DNA of 64,000 bases from contig NZ_AZEQ01000001.1 of NCBI RefSeq assembly GCF_001436025.1, positions 62,001 through 126,000 on the forward strand, written 5' to 3'. The translations under genes were made by a program, and so were the position numbers. Source of the DNA: Limosilactobacillus mucosae DSM 13345. Its GTDB lineage: Bacteria; Bacillota; Bacilli; Lactobacillales; Lactobacillaceae. Position 1 is the stretch's first letter; the number at the start of each line of letters is the position of its first letter. The notes under the pieces were generated by a model that saw only the letters and a program-made list of their open reading frames with translations, was not told the DNA's origin and did no database searches. Positions 34,360 through 43,230 of this stretch are shown one piece after another.

Positions 34360-35722
34360 ACAGGTCTATGCGGCGATCCTGGCAACAGGATTGATGTCGT
34401 TTAGCGGCGTGATCGTGGAAACGGCTATGAACATAACCTTTCCTACTTTAATGCGCGAATTTGATATTGCGACGAATACGGTTCAATGGATGACCTCGAT
34501 CTATCTTTTAATCGTGGCAATCATCGTACCGCTATCGGCAGTCTTGAAGCAGTCTTTTACAACCAAAAGCCTGTTTTTATGCGCCAACCTTTTGTTTATC
34601 ATTGGTGCCTTGATAGATGCCTTAGCGGGAAATTTTGCTTTTCTGCTGATGGGGCGGGCAATTCAAGGGATTGGGACCGGGATTGCCTTGCCGTTGATGT
34701 TTAATATCATATTGGAGCAGGTACCGCAAAGCAGGATTGGCTTTATGATGGGACTGGCCAATATGATTACCGGAATCGCACCAGCAATCGGGCCAACTTT
34801 TGGCGGGATTGTCGTCAGCAGTCTGGGCTGGCGCTGGGTCTTTTACTTTTTGCTGCCGTTGCTGCTGGTCTCATTGGGGCTGGGAATCTGGGGCATTCAG
34901 CAAAAATCAGCGATTCAGCGTCAAAAAATTGATGGCATCAGTTTTGCTGGCATTGCCATGATGTTTACCGGCTTGGTTTTTGGCTTCAGCAACCTTAGCA
35001 GTGGTAAGCTGTTCAGTTGGCAGGTTGGCGGTTCGCTATTGTTTGGCCTGCTTGGCATGATGATCTTGATTGTCCGTTCGCTTAGAATTGAGACGCCAAT
35101 CTTGAATCTGAACCTGTTTAAGAACCATGCTTTTTCTGGTCATGTGCTGGGCTTTTTCTTAACGCAGATCATTTCGCTGGGCTTTGCCTTTTTATTGCCT
35201 AACTATATTCAATTGGTCAATGACAATTCAGCGCTGCTGGCTGGAATGCTGGTCTTACCAGCTGGATTCGTCGGCGCGTTTTTTGGTCCATTTGGCGGTC
35301 GCATGCTGGATAAGTATGGACCGCGCAAGCCGATTCTGGCCGGTTTTGCCAGCTGTGTACTCTCATTGACGCTGTTTACAGTCTTTAGTCGTCATTTGGA
35401 TAATTCATTCATTATGCTGATCTATATTTTTTATATGGGCGGTATGGGGCTCTGCATGGGCTGCGCCATGACCAGTGCGTTGAACACACTGCCATTTGAT
35501 GAACGAACACAGGGCAATGCCATTATGAACACGCTGCAGCAGTTTGCTGGTGCAATGGGGACTTCGCTTTCGGCGACGGTGGTGGCTCAAAGTCAGAATC
35601 ACCTGCGGATTGGAACTGCCAACGCCACGGCAATTGGAACCCAGCATGCGTTTGTTATGCTGTTAATTTTTGGACTGATTGTATGGCTGAGCTACTTTGA
35701 ATCAGTTCCTAAAGCAAACTAA
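34328..35722 (+). CDS. MFS multidrug exporter, DHA2 (14-helix) type
   Basis: Proton-driven efflux protein of 464 residues with about 14 hydrophobic segments. ETAMNITFPTLMREFDIATNTVQWMTSIYLL is the typical DHA2 first-helix region; GRAIQGIGTGIALPLMFNIILEQVP and GLANMITGIAPAIGPTFGGIVV give motifs B and C of drug-proton antiporters. I choose ATG 34328, 7 bases after AGGAA; the gene then overlaps the regulator by 32 bases. Translational overlap and the shared operator make it the probable target of the MarR protein. Confidence 0.88.
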   Translation: MLVKQTEKINKQVYAAILATGLMSFSGVIVETAMNITFPTLMREFDIATNTVQWMTSIYLLIVAIIVPLSAVLKQSFTTKSLFLCANLLFIIGALIDALAGNFAFLLMGRAIQGIGTGIALPLMFNIILEQVPQSRIGFMMGLANMITGIAPAIGPTFGGIVVSSLGWRWVFYFLLPLLLVSLGLGIWGIQQKSAIQRQKIDGISFAGIAMMFTGLVFGFSNLSSGKLFSWQVGGSLLFGLLGMMILIVRSLRIETPILNLNLFKNHAFSGHVLGFFLTQIISLGFAFLLPNYIQLVNDNSALLAGMLVLPAGFVGAFFGPFGGRMLDKYGPRKPILAGFASCVLSLTLFTVFSRHLDNSFIMLIYIFYMGGMGLCMGCAMTSALNTLPFDERTQGNAIMNTLQQFAGAMGTSLSATVVAQSQNHLRIGTANATAIGTQHAFVMLLIFGLIVWLSYFESVPKAN

Positions 35723-35737
35723 GCCAGCCAGCCAAAC

Positions 35738-35785
35738 CAAAACAGCCTTGTCAGTGGGAAATTCCATGCTGGCAGGGCTGTTTTG
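35738..35785. terminator. Bidirectional terminator between MFS and yigZ-like genes
   Basis: AAAACAGCC with GGCTGTTTT outer arms and further inner pairing around ATT; A and T runs flank both sides. Confidence 0.8.
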
Positions 35786-35788
35786 CAA

Positions 35789-36430
35789 TTATTGTTTTTG
35801 ATAGGGCAGTTCATGAATCCGAGTTGGCCCTTTTTTGATTGTCAATTGGTCGTTAAAACGCTCAGTCAGCTGATTCAGTAGTTCCTCAATCTGGGATTCG
35901 TCAACATAGACACTGACGATTACGCTGGCGCCGTATTCTTCTTCGGCAATTTCCAGGTTTGCCTGTTTCAAATAATAAAGCAGCGAGTCATGCAGTGAAT
36001 AGGCGACATCAATCTTTAAAATTGCCTGCTCAACGCGCTCAACCAAACCAGCCTGTTCGATTGCCTGGGAGACTGAATTGCTATAAGCCCGGATCAAGCC
36101 GCCAGCTCCCAGCTTAATGCCGCCAAAGTAGCGTGTTACTACTGCTAAGACGTTATGCAGCTGATTGGCCTTGAGCGCCTCCAACATTGGCACGCCGGCA
36201 GTTCCGCTTGGCTCGCCATTATCGCTTTCTCGCTGAATCTGATCATGGTCGCCGATCAGGTAGGCAAAGCAGTTGTGGGTCGCCTTACGATGCAGCTTAT
36301 TGATCTTGGTAATTGCTGCTTGGGCCTGTTCTTCTGATTCAACGCGAAACAGGCTGCAGATAAAGCGAGATTTTTTGATGATAATCTCATTGGTAGTATC
36401 TTGGGCAATGGTTAAAAATGGCGTGGTCAT
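35789..36430 (-). CDS. YigZ/IMPACT family protein
   Basis: 213 residues. The IMPACT domain signature is clear: RESDNGEPSGTAGVPMLEAL and VVTRYFGGIKLGAGGLIRAYS; a second ferredoxin-like domain (residues about 140-205) follows. Family members are linked to translation control in eukaryotes; the bacterial role is unclear. The gene is divergent from comFA, 71 bases away, an arrangement also seen near comF in Bacillus (yvyE). No regulatory site is recognised in that gap. Confidence 0.92.
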   Translation of the reverse strand: MTTPFLTIAQDTTNEIIIKKSRFICSLFRVESEEQAQAAITKINKLHRKATHNCFAYLIGDHDQIQRESDNGEPSGTAGVPMLEALKANQLHNVLAVVTRYFGGIKLGAGGLIRAYSNSVSQAIEQAGLVERVEQAILKIDVAYSLHDSLLYYLKQANLEIAEEEYGASVIVSVYVDESQIEELLNQLTERFNDQLTIKKGPTRIHELPYQKQ

Positions 36431-36501
36431 AAAAATTCCTCTTTGTTAATTTGATTTGAATCCATGCAATTTGGCATATGGTATCTTAAGGGGGCTTTAA
36501 A

Positions 36502-37851
36502 ATGATTGAAGACTATTTTGGCCGGCGGGTCCTGGTGCCAATCGTTGACATGCCAAGTAAGCCATCAGCTAAAATTGAGATCTTACCAACGATCAAGATT
36601 GTAAAAAACGTGGCTGTCTGTCAGCGATGTGGTGCCAAAAGCAGGTTGACAGATGCCGCATTGCCAAAGCATGAGTATTATTGTCCAGTTTGTTTGAATC
36701 TGGGACGAGTTGATACATTGAGTAAATTTTACCATGTTGCCGAGCCAAATCAATTTAGTGCGCCATATCCGCAGCTGATTTGGCAGGGAAAACTGTCGCC
36801 GCTGCAGTCTGAAGTTGCTGAAACGGTAACGGCGAGCATGCGGCAGCACGAAAAGCGTTTGATATGGGCGGTAACGGGAGCCGGTAAGACGGAAATGATG
36901 TTTAAAGGTCTGGCTGATCGTTTGCAGGCAGGTGAGCGAATTGCTTGGGCCTCGCCGCGAGTTGACGTTTGTCTGGAGATTTATCCCCGTTTGAACAAGG
37001 CTTTTCAAAACTGTAAGATTGCACTGTTATACGGCCACGCCAAAGAAGCCTATTGCTATCGGCAGCTGACTGTTTGTACCACCCACCAGCTGCTGCGTTT
37101 TTATCATGCATTTGACAACCTGATCATTGATGAGGTCGATGCATTTCCGTTTGCTGCCAATCCACGGCTGTTTTTGGCAGCGCATAATGCCGTCAAGCCA
37201 AATGGAGGCATGATCTTTTTAACGGCCACGCCTGGACGAGAATTGCTAAATGCGGTCAGCAGGGGGCGATTGGCGGTCAGCTATCTGCCTTTACGCTATC
37301 ATGGACATCTGCTGCCAATGCCTAAGGTCAGTCTGGTTATAAACTGGCGCCGTCAGCTGCAGGCGGGGCATCTACCGATCAGAGTCAAACAGATGCTTTT
37401 GCATGAGGTTAAAGCTCATCAGCGTTTTTTGCTCTTTGTACCGCATGTCAAGGATCTGCCGATGGTTAAAACGGCTCTGCAAAACGACTTGGCAACGAGT
37501 GAGTTTGTGACCGTTCATGCCAGTGATCCGCTGCGTCAAGAAAAGGTTCAGGCGATGCGTGAGCAAAAATATCTTTTTTTGGTGACTACCTCGATTTTGG
37601 AGCGGGGCGTTACGTTTCCAGGAATCGATGTGATGATTCTAGGGGCTGATGATGAAGTGTTTTCCGCATCGGCACTGATTCAGATGGCTGGACGAGCTGG
37701 CCGCGCCAAAGAACGCCCCACTGGCACCGTCTGCTTTTTCGTGGGTGCAATGAGTCAACGCGTCCGTGAAGCATTACATCAGATTGCCTATATGAATCAA
37801 AAGGGGGCGCGGCTGCTTGCTAAAATGCCTGCTTTGCGGCGCGACGATTGA
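36502..37851 (+). CDS. comFA: Competence DNA-translocase ATPase ComFA
   Basis: DEAD-like helicase thought to drive single-stranded DNA across the membrane during natural transformation. 449 residues: an N-terminal four-Cys zinc site (CQRCGAKSR, CPVCLN), Walker A AVTGAGKTEMM, motif II DEVD, motif III FLTATPG and motif VI QMAGRAGRA. AAGGGGG precedes the ATG. The last 35 bases overlap comFC. The protein looks intact, so the DNA-uptake machine may still be usable if comE and comG genes exist elsewhere. Confidence 0.93.
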   Translation: MIEDYFGRRVLVPIVDMPSKPSAKIEILPTIKIVKNVAVCQRCGAKSRLTDAALPKHEYYCPVCLNLGRVDTLSKFYHVAEPNQFSAPYPQLIWQGKLSPLQSEVAETVTASMRQHEKRLIWAVTGAGKTEMMFKGLADRLQAGERIAWASPRVDVCLEIYPRLNKAFQNCKIALLYGHAKEAYCYRQLTVCTTHQLLRFYHAFDNLIIDEVDAFPFAANPRLFLAAHNAVKPNGGMIFLTATPGRELLNAVSRGRLAVSYLPLRYHGHLLPMPKVSLVINWRRQLQAGHLPIRVKQMLLHEVKAHQRFLLFVPHVKDLPMVKTALQNDLATSEFVTVHASDPLRQEKVQAMREQKYLFLVTTSILERGVTFPGIDVMILGADDEVFSASALIQMAGRAGRAKERPTGTVCFFVGAMSQRVREALHQIAYMNQKGARLLAKMPALRRDD

Positions 37852-38497
37852 AAGCCGGCCGACTTTAAAACAGCTGCTGCTGCCAGGAAAGCCGCCTGAG
37901 CCGCGTATCTGTCCACAATGCCGCAGTCATCTCTTGTTGCGATCAAACGCGCATCCCTGTCCTGGTTGTGGACGAATGCTGGCGCCGAAAGAATCGATCT
38001 GTTGGGAATGCCGGCAATGGCAGCGTCAATATGGCTGGCTGCTGAATAATCACAGTCTGTATGTCTATAACGGTCTGATGCGGGAGTTTATGAAAAAATT
38101 TAAGTTTCAAGGCGACTATGGCCTGCGTTTTGTTTTTCAAGAGACGTTTAATCTTTTTCTGCAGGAATTTGCGTATGATGTCTTAGTGCCGATTCCAATC
38201 TCGCCGCATACCTGGAAAACGCGCGGCTTTAATCAGACGACGGCACTGCTGACGCTGCCTTATACCGAGGCCTTAAAAACGATTGCGGATAATAAGCAAA
38301 CACAATCAGCCAAAACACGGGAAGAACGTCTAAAAACACCACAGATTTTTGAATTAACGAATCCGCAGAAAATTGCTCATCAGCGGGTTTTACTGGTTGA
38401 TGACGTGTATACCACTGGTCGCACGCTGTATCATGCGGCCGTACTGTGCCGACAGGCTGGCTGTCAGACCGTTAGCAGCGCGACGCTATCCAGTTAA
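37817..38497 (+). CDS. comFC: Competence phosphoribosyltransferase-like protein ComFC
   Basis: Partner of ComFA in DNA uptake. 226 residues: a Cys-rich zinc region (CLLCG, CPQC, CPGCG, CWEC) and a PRTase fold with VLLVDDVYTTGRTL, the PRPP loop. PIPISPHTWKTRGFNQT is typical of ComFC/GntX. The start is TTG 37817, 10 bases after AGGGGG inside comFA; it gives the family N terminus MLKCLLCG. The next 359 bases hold regulatory and RNA elements for hpf. Confidence 0.92.
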   Translation: MLKCLLCGATIESRPTLKQLLLPGKPPEPRICPQCRSHLLLRSNAHPCPGCGRMLAPKESICWECRQWQRQYGWLLNNHSLYVYNGLMREFMKKFKFQGDYGLRFVFQETFNLFLQEFAYDVLVPIPISPHTWKTRGFNQTTALLTLPYTEALKTIADNKQTQSAKTREERLKTPQIFELTNPQKIAHQRVLLVDDVYTTGRTLYHAAVLCRQAGCQTVSSATLSS

Positions 38498-38502
38498 GAT
38501 TC

Positions 38503-38516
38503 TGTAAACGATTACA
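38503..38516. promoter_or_regulatory. cre site candidate (CcpA) before the hpf promoter
   Basis: TGTAAACGATTACA matches the cre pattern TGNNARCGNWWWCA. It is centred about 50 bases before the expected transcription start, upstream of the -35, a position compatible with activation or with interference. Confidence 0.65.
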
Positions 38517-38524
38517 AATTGAAT

Positions 38525-38553
38525 TTGTCTATTAGAGCAAATTCATCTATAAT
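38525..38553 (+). promoter_or_regulatory. Promoter of the raiA-like RNA and hpf
   Basis: TTGTCT, 17-base spacer, TATAAT. Transcription should start near 38560, leaving a leader of nearly 300 bases before hpf. Confidence 0.85.
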
Positions 38554-38559
38554 AGAAAT

Positions 38560-38850
38560 AGGATATGAGAAGAGTGGTCCTTCTGATATCAATCAGAACA
38601 AGCTTTTTGCTTGGACTGGAAGGAGATGAATATCTGTTGGCAAATCTGGCGAACATTGCGTAATAGCAGATAAATGGCGCAAGCAACCAAGCCATTTTGA
38701 AATAGCTGCGGCAGAGGCTATCGCCGTAGACAGCTGCTTGAGGCAAGAGCAGTCGTCTTAGGAGTCATTGACAGGCAGAATCACTTGTCGGTGGTAAACG
38801 CAGTGAACGTGAGTGAATCGCGTTAAGCGTCAGGATTTGGATAACAGAGA
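38560..38850 (+). ncRNA. Structured leader RNA upstream of hpf, probable raiA RNA motif
   Basis: A non-coding stretch of about 290 bases filled with nested hairpins: TTCTGAT/ATCAGAA (38581-38598) and CAAGC/GCTTG (38599-38613), both enclosed by TGGTC/GACTG (38575-38579 with 38614-38618); TATCTG/CAGATA (38631-38636 with 38667-38672) enclosing GCAA/TTGC; AATGGC/GCCATT (38673-38696); AGCTGCGGC with GCCG and CAGCT (38704-38735); CATTGACA/TGTCGGTG (38766-38793); AACGC/GCGTT (38797-38824). It has its own promoter and no terminator before hpf. The raiA RNA motif, known from Firmicutes and Actinobacteria, is typically found next to raiA (hpf) and comFC, exactly the context here. I could not align it to the motif. 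Confidence 0.65.
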
Positions 38851-38856
38851 AGTGCA

Positions 38857-39399
38857 ATGCTAAAATTCAATATTCGTGGTGAAAACGTCGAAGTTACCGA
38901 ATCGATTCGCGACTATGTCATCAAGCGGATCAGCAAACTGGAAAAGTTCTTCGAAGATAACGTTGAGGCAAATGCGCACGTTAATCTAAAGGTCTACCCT
39001 AACAAGACCTTCAAAGTTGAAGTAACGATTCCGCTCCCATACTTAACGCTGCGGGCGGAAGAAACTTCCAGCGACATGTACGGCAGCATTGACTTGGTTA
39101 CCGACAAACTGGAACGTCAAATCCGTAAGTACAAGACCAAGGTTAACCGCAAGTCCCGTGAAAAGGGCTACAAGAACATGGACTTTGTACCTGATGTTGA
39201 AGACGAACCAGTCAGTGACGATTTAAAGATCGTACGGACCAAGCAAATCTCCTTGAAGCCAATGGACCCAGAAGAAGCTGTCTTACAAATGGACATGCTG
39301 GGACATGACTTCTTTGTCTTTGAAGACGCTGAAACCAATGGTACCAGCGTTGTATACCGTCGTAAGGATGGTCGCTACGGTCTGATTGAAATCAACTAG
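38857..39399 (+). CDS. hpf: Ribosome hibernation promoting factor, long form
   Basis: Dimerises 70S ribosomes into inactive 100S particles in stationary phase or starvation. 180 residues: an N-terminal S30AE domain (FNIRGENVEVTESIRDYVIKRISKLEKFF) and, after an acidic linker, the C-terminal dimerisation domain (IVRTKQISLKPMDPEEAVLQMDMLGHDFFVF), which marks the long Gram-positive form that needs no separate RMF. The ribosome site (GAGAAG) is weak, and the long structured leader upstream could affect its expression. Monocistronic with a terminator; a cre-like site precedes its promoter. Confidence 0.95.
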   Translation: MLKFNIRGENVEVTESIRDYVIKRISKLEKFFEDNVEANAHVNLKVYPNKTFKVEVTIPLPYLTLRAEETSSDMYGSIDLVTDKLERQIRKYKTKVNRKSREKGYKNMDFVPDVEDEPVSDDLKIVRTKQISLKPMDPEEAVLQMDMLGHDFFVFEDAETNGTSVVYRRKDGRYGLIEIN

Positions 39400-39413
39400 T
39401 CCGTAAACAGCGG

Positions 39414-39445
39414 AAAGGAATGGCATTTTTAGCCATTCCTTTTTT
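39414..39445 (+). terminator. Terminator after hpf
   Basis: AAAGGAATGGC (39414-39424) pairs with GCCATTCCTTT (39432-39442), then T run. Confidence 0.9.
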
Positions 39446-39512
39446 GATTGCTCTGAGATCTTCATGAGATAGGGCTTGGTTGAACAGTTTCATGTTCATG
39501 TCGCTTGTTCCA

Positions 39513-39579
39513 TGTTAAAATGGGAAATATGAAAATAAAATGATAATGGGTTAGATCGCACTTGATGATTTAACCTTTT
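39513..39579 (+). promoter_or_regulatory. secA extended -10 promoter and leader hairpin
   Basis: TGtTAAAAT at 39513-39521 is an extended -10. In the leader, GGTTAGATC (39549-39557) pairs with GATTTAACC (39567-39575) and is followed by TTTT, resembling a weak attenuator ahead of secA. No peptide that would work like SecM is seen. Confidence 0.45.
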
Positions 39580-39610
39580 AGAATCATTGTAATGGAGGAA
39601 ATGACGCTTA

Positions 39611-41977
39611 ATGGCGAACGTACTGAAAAAGTGGATTGAAAGCGATCGACGAGAACTGCGCCGGATTGATAAGATTGCCAATCGGGTGGAAAGATACGCC
39701 GATCAAATGAGTAAGCTGACGGATGAACAGCTGCAGGCCAAAACGCCGGAATTCCGAGAACGCTATCAAAAGGGCGAATCACTCGACGACATGCTGCCCG
39801 AAGCCTTTGCGGTTGCTCGTGAGGCTGCCAAACGAGTTTTAGGACTGTACCCTTTTCACGTCCAGATTATGGGGGGTATCGTTCTTCACGAAGGCAATAT
39901 TGCAGAAATGAAGACTGGTGAAGGTAAAACCCTGACGGCTACGATGCCGGTCTACCTCAACGCAATCTCTGGCGAAGGGGTGCACGTCATCACCGTTAAT
40001 GAATATCTTTCCAAGCGTGACGCGACGGAAATGGGACAGCTGTATAACTGGCTGGGCTGCTCAGTTGGCGTCAACAACTCTGAGATGGACCCTGATGAAA
40101 AGCGCAAAGCCTACCAATGCGACATCATGTACTCAACCAACAGTGAGATTGGTTTCGACTACCTGCGTGACAACATGGCTGTCTATAAAGAAGATCAAGT
40201 GCAGCGTGGCTTGAACTTTGCCATTGTCGATGAGGTTGACTCAATTTTGATCGACGAGGCGCGGACGCCATTGATTATTTCCGGGCCAGGTACGGGGACG
40301 TCGAAGCTTTATCAGCAGACCGATCGTTTCGTCAAAAAACTGAAAAAAGACGTTGACTACAAGATTGATTTGGAATCAAAGACGGTTTCGCTGACTGATG
40401 AAGGGATCAAGAAAGCTGATAAGTACTTTAATCTGGATAACCTCTACAACCCAGAGAACACGGCTTTGACGCACCACCTGGATCAAGCTTTGCGGGCCAA
40501 CTACATCATGCTGCGCGACAAGGATTACGTGGTCTCCAAGGATAAAGAAGTCCTGATCGTTGACTCGTTTACTGGACGGATCATGCAGGGGCGGCGTTTT
40601 TCAGACGGTCTGCACCAGGCCATTGAAGCCAAAGAGCACGTGCCGATTCAAGAAGAAAACAAGACGATGGCTAACATCACTTACCAAAACCTGTTCCGGA
40701 TGTACAAAAAGCTTGCCGGGATGACGGGGACGGCCAAGACCGAGCAGGAAGAGTTCCGTGAGATCTACAACATGGAAACCATCTCGATCCCAACCAACCG
40801 TCCCGTTGCGCGGATTGACGAGCCAGATCTGCTCTATCCAACGTTGGAAAGCAAGTTTAGGGCGGTCGTCAAGCGAATCAAAGCGCTGCATGAAAAAGGC
40901 CAGCCAGTCTTGGTCGGGACGGTTGCGGTGGAAACTTCGGAATATCTGTCAGCAATGCTGGACAAAGAAAACATCCCGCACGTGGTCTTAAACGCTAAAA
41001 ATCACGCCAAGGAAGCTGACATTATTAAAAATGCCGGTCAGGTTGGAGCGGTTACCATCGCTACCAACATGGCCGGTCGAGGAACCGACATCAAGCTGGG
41101 GCCAGGCGTACGTGAACTGGGCGGTTTGGCGGTTATCGGGACTGAGCGTCATGAAAGTCGCCGAATCGACAACCAGCTGCGGGGACGCTCGGGACGTCAG
41201 GGTGATCCGGGAATCTCTCAGTTCTATCTGTCACTGGAAGACGACTTGATGCGTCGCTTTGGTGGCGATCGCATCAAGGCCTTCTTGGAACGGATGAAGG
41301 TTGAAGACGAAGATGCCGTGATCAAGAGTCGTTTCTTGACGCGGCAGGTTGAATCAGCTCAAAAGCGGGTTGAAGGTAACAACTACGACTCACGAAAGAA
41401 CGTTCTGCAATATGATGACGTCATGAGAGAGCAGCGTGAGATCATCTATAAGGAGCGTCAGCAGGTCATTACTGAGGAAAAATCCTTGAAGTGGGTCTTG
41501 ATGCCGATGGTTGAGCGGACGATTCAGCGAGAGGTTGATCAGCATACGCTTGGCGATCAAAAAGACTGGAAACTGCAGGAAATCGTCGACTTTGCCGTTG
41601 AAACGCTGGTAAAGCCGGATCAGATCAGCATCAAGGATCTGCAGGGCAAGTCGCAATCAGAGATCGTCAAGTACTTGATGAGTCTGGCCAATGGCGTTTA
41701 CAAAGACAAGCAGCGTCAGCTTTATGATCCAGCACAGATGCTTGAATTTGAAAAGGTCGTTATTTTGCGGGTCGTGGACTCTCATTGGACCGATCATATT
41801 GATGTGATGGATCAGTTCCGTCAGTCGGTCGGGCTGCGGGGCTATGGTCAGCTTAATCCGTTGGTCGAGTACCAGACGGCTGGCTACCACATGTTTGAAC
41901 AGATGATTGCCGATATTGAATATGAAACGACGCGTCTTTTCATGAAGTCGGAAATCAGACACAACGTTGAACGATAA
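39611..41977 (+). CDS. secA: Preprotein translocase ATPase SecA
   Basis: Motor that pushes secretory proteins through SecYEG. 788 residues: Walker [15 protein letters not shown], Walker B region [23 protein letters not shown], the preprotein cross-linking domain, motif VI region [13 protein letters not shown], and the helical scaffold ending [21 protein letters not shown]. It is shorter than E. coli SecA (901) because the C-terminal linker and the Cys-rich zinc domain that binds SecB are absent, as in many lactobacilli. GGAGG is 12 bases before the ATG, rather far. A terminator follows. Confidence 0.97.
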   Translation: MANVLKKWIESDRRELRRIDKIANRVERYADQMSKLTDEQLQAKTPEFRERYQKGESLDDMLPEAFAVAREAAKRVLGLYPFHVQIMGGIVLHEGNIAEMKTGEGKTLTATMPVYLNAISGEGVHVITVNEYLSKRDATEMGQLYNWLGCSVGVNNSEMDPDEKRKAYQCDIMYSTNSEIGFDYLRDNMAVYKEDQVQRGLNFAIVDEVDSILIDEARTPLIISGPGTGTSKLYQQTDRFVKKLKKDVDYKIDLESKTVSLTDEGIKKADKYFNLDNLYNPENTALTHHLDQALRANYIMLRDKDYVVSKDKEVLIVDSFTGRIMQGRRFSDGLHQAIEAKEHVPIQEENKTMANITYQNLFRMYKKLAGMTGTAKTEQEEFREIYNMETISIPTNRPVARIDEPDLLYPTLESKFRAVVKRIKALHEKGQPVLVGTVAVETSEYLSAMLDKENIPHVVLNAKNHAKEADIIKNAGQVGAVTIATNMAGRGTDIKLGPGVRELGGLAVIGTERHESRRIDNQLRGRSGRQGDPGISQFYLSLEDDLMRRFGGDRIKAFLERMKVEDEDAVIKSRFLTRQVESAQKRVEGNNYDSRKNVLQYDDVMREQREIIYKERQQVITEEKSLKWVLMPMVERTIQREVDQHTLGDQKDWKLQEIVDFAVETLVKPDQISIKDLQGKSQSEIVKYLMSLANGVYKDKQRQLYDPAQMLEFEKVVILRVVDSHWTDHIDVMDQFRQSVGLRGYGQLNPLVEYQTAGYHMFEQMIADIEYETTRLFMKSEIRHNVER

Positions 41978-41988
41978 AACCAAACAGG

Positions 41989-42031
41989 TACGGCAGCAGG
42001 GCGCCAGGCACGGTACCGCTGTCGTATTTTT
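41989..42031 (+). terminator. Terminator between secA and prfB
   Basis: TACGGCAGC (41989-41997) pairs with GCTGTCGTA (42018-42026, one G-U), then TTTTT. Nearness of the prfB ribosome site suggests partial read-through. Confidence 0.8.
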
Positions 42032-42054
42032 GCTTATTGAAAGGATGAATCACT

Positions 42055-43171
42055 TTGGAACTAAGTGAAGCCAAGAAAAATTTAGAAGCAATGCAGGCTG
42101 AGGTTGCACGCTTCGGGAGGTCTCTTTGACCTGGATGCCTTAAACGAGCGCATTGCCGAAAACGAGCACCGGATGACGGATCCGAATTTTTGGAACGACA
42201 ACGAAACCGCTCAAAAAGTTATCAACGAGAACAACGATTTAAAGGCCAAACGCGACACCTACGTCCATTTAAAAGAACAGCTGGAAAATCTGCAGACGAC
42301 GATTGAGCTGCTGAGCGAAGATACTGATGATGAGCTGCAGTCAGAGTTTGAGCTTGATTATGCGGCAACGCAAAAAGAGCTGCAGGAGTATCGGCTGACG
42401 CAGCTGCTGGATGGACCATATGATGACAAGAACGCAATCCTGGAAATTCATCCCGGTGCTGGTGGTACCGAGGCCCAAGACTGGGGTGCAATGCTGCTTA
42501 GAATGTATGTTCGCTGGGCGGAGCGGCATGGTTTTGTCGTAGAGACGGCCAACTATGAAGTTGGCGAAGAAGCCGGGATTAAAAGCGTGAGTCTGCTGAT
42601 CAAAGGGCGCAATGCCTATGGGATGCTGCGCAGTGAAAAAGGCGTGCATCGACTGGTAAGAATCTCGCCGTTTGATGCGGCCAAGCGTCGTCACACCTCA
42701 TTTGCCAGTGTTGACGTCATGCCGGAACTGGACGACAGCGTGCAGATCGATATTGATCCATCCGATCTGCGGGTCGACACTTTCCGTTCATCGGGTGCCG
42801 GTGGTCAGCATATCAACAAGACCGAGTCAGCCGTCCGGATTACTCACTTGCCGACTGGGATCGTGGTGGCCTCGCAGGCTGAGCGCTCGCAGCTGCAAAA
42901 CCGGCAGACGGCCATGAGCATGCTGAAGTCCAAGCTTTATGAATTGGAAGAAGAAAAGCAGGCTAAGCAGCGTGCTGAGATTGAGGGCGTTCAGCTGGAT
43001 ATTGGCTGGGGCTCTCAGATTCGCTCCTATGTCTTTCAGCCTTACACGATGGTCAAAGACAACCGCAGCGGCTATGAGACTCATGACGTGCAGGGGGTAA
43101 TGGATGGCAACCTGGATCCATTTATCAATGCCTACCTGCAGTGGAGATTGAGCAAAAAGAATCCGCATTAA
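42055..43171 (+). CDS. prfB: Peptide chain release factor 2, with programmed +1 frameshift
   Basis: Reads UGA and UAA stop codons. Translation starts at TTG 42055 (AAGGA 9 bases before) and runs 24 codons (N terminus MELSEAKKNLEAMQAEVARF) to an in-frame TGA at 42127. The rest lies in the +1 frame from GAC 42128 (LDALNERIAENEHRM), giving about 371 residues. The peptide anticodon SPF is in ISPFDAAKRRHTSFASV and the GGQ hydrolysis motif in SSGAGGQHINKTESAVR. The UGA lets the cell make more RF2 only when RF2 is low. No terminator separates it from pspC. Confidence 0.96.
42115..42130 (+). other. prfB autoregulatory +1 frameshift site
   Basis: GGGAGG (42115-42120) acts as an internal Shine-Dalgarno 3 bases before CTT-TGA-C (42124-42130). 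Peptidyl-tRNA slips from CTT to TTT and decoding resumes at GAC. This is the classic bacterial prfB arrangement. Confidence 0.95.
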
Positions 43172-43230
43172 AGCAGATTGTGATGAAAGCGAAAACAAAG
43201 TAAGATAGATAAAGAAAGGAAGGAAAAATC

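Noticed and set aside
39601-39639. Twelve-codon open frame overlapping the secA start
   Set aside because: The ATG lies only 2 bases after GGAGG and the frame ends inside secA; too short and badly spaced to call a leader peptide.
42055-42129. Apparent nonsense mutation or sequencing error at the start of prfB
   Set aside because: The TGA lies in the classic CTT-TGA-C context with an internal GGGAGG, so it is programmed frameshifting, not a pseudogene.
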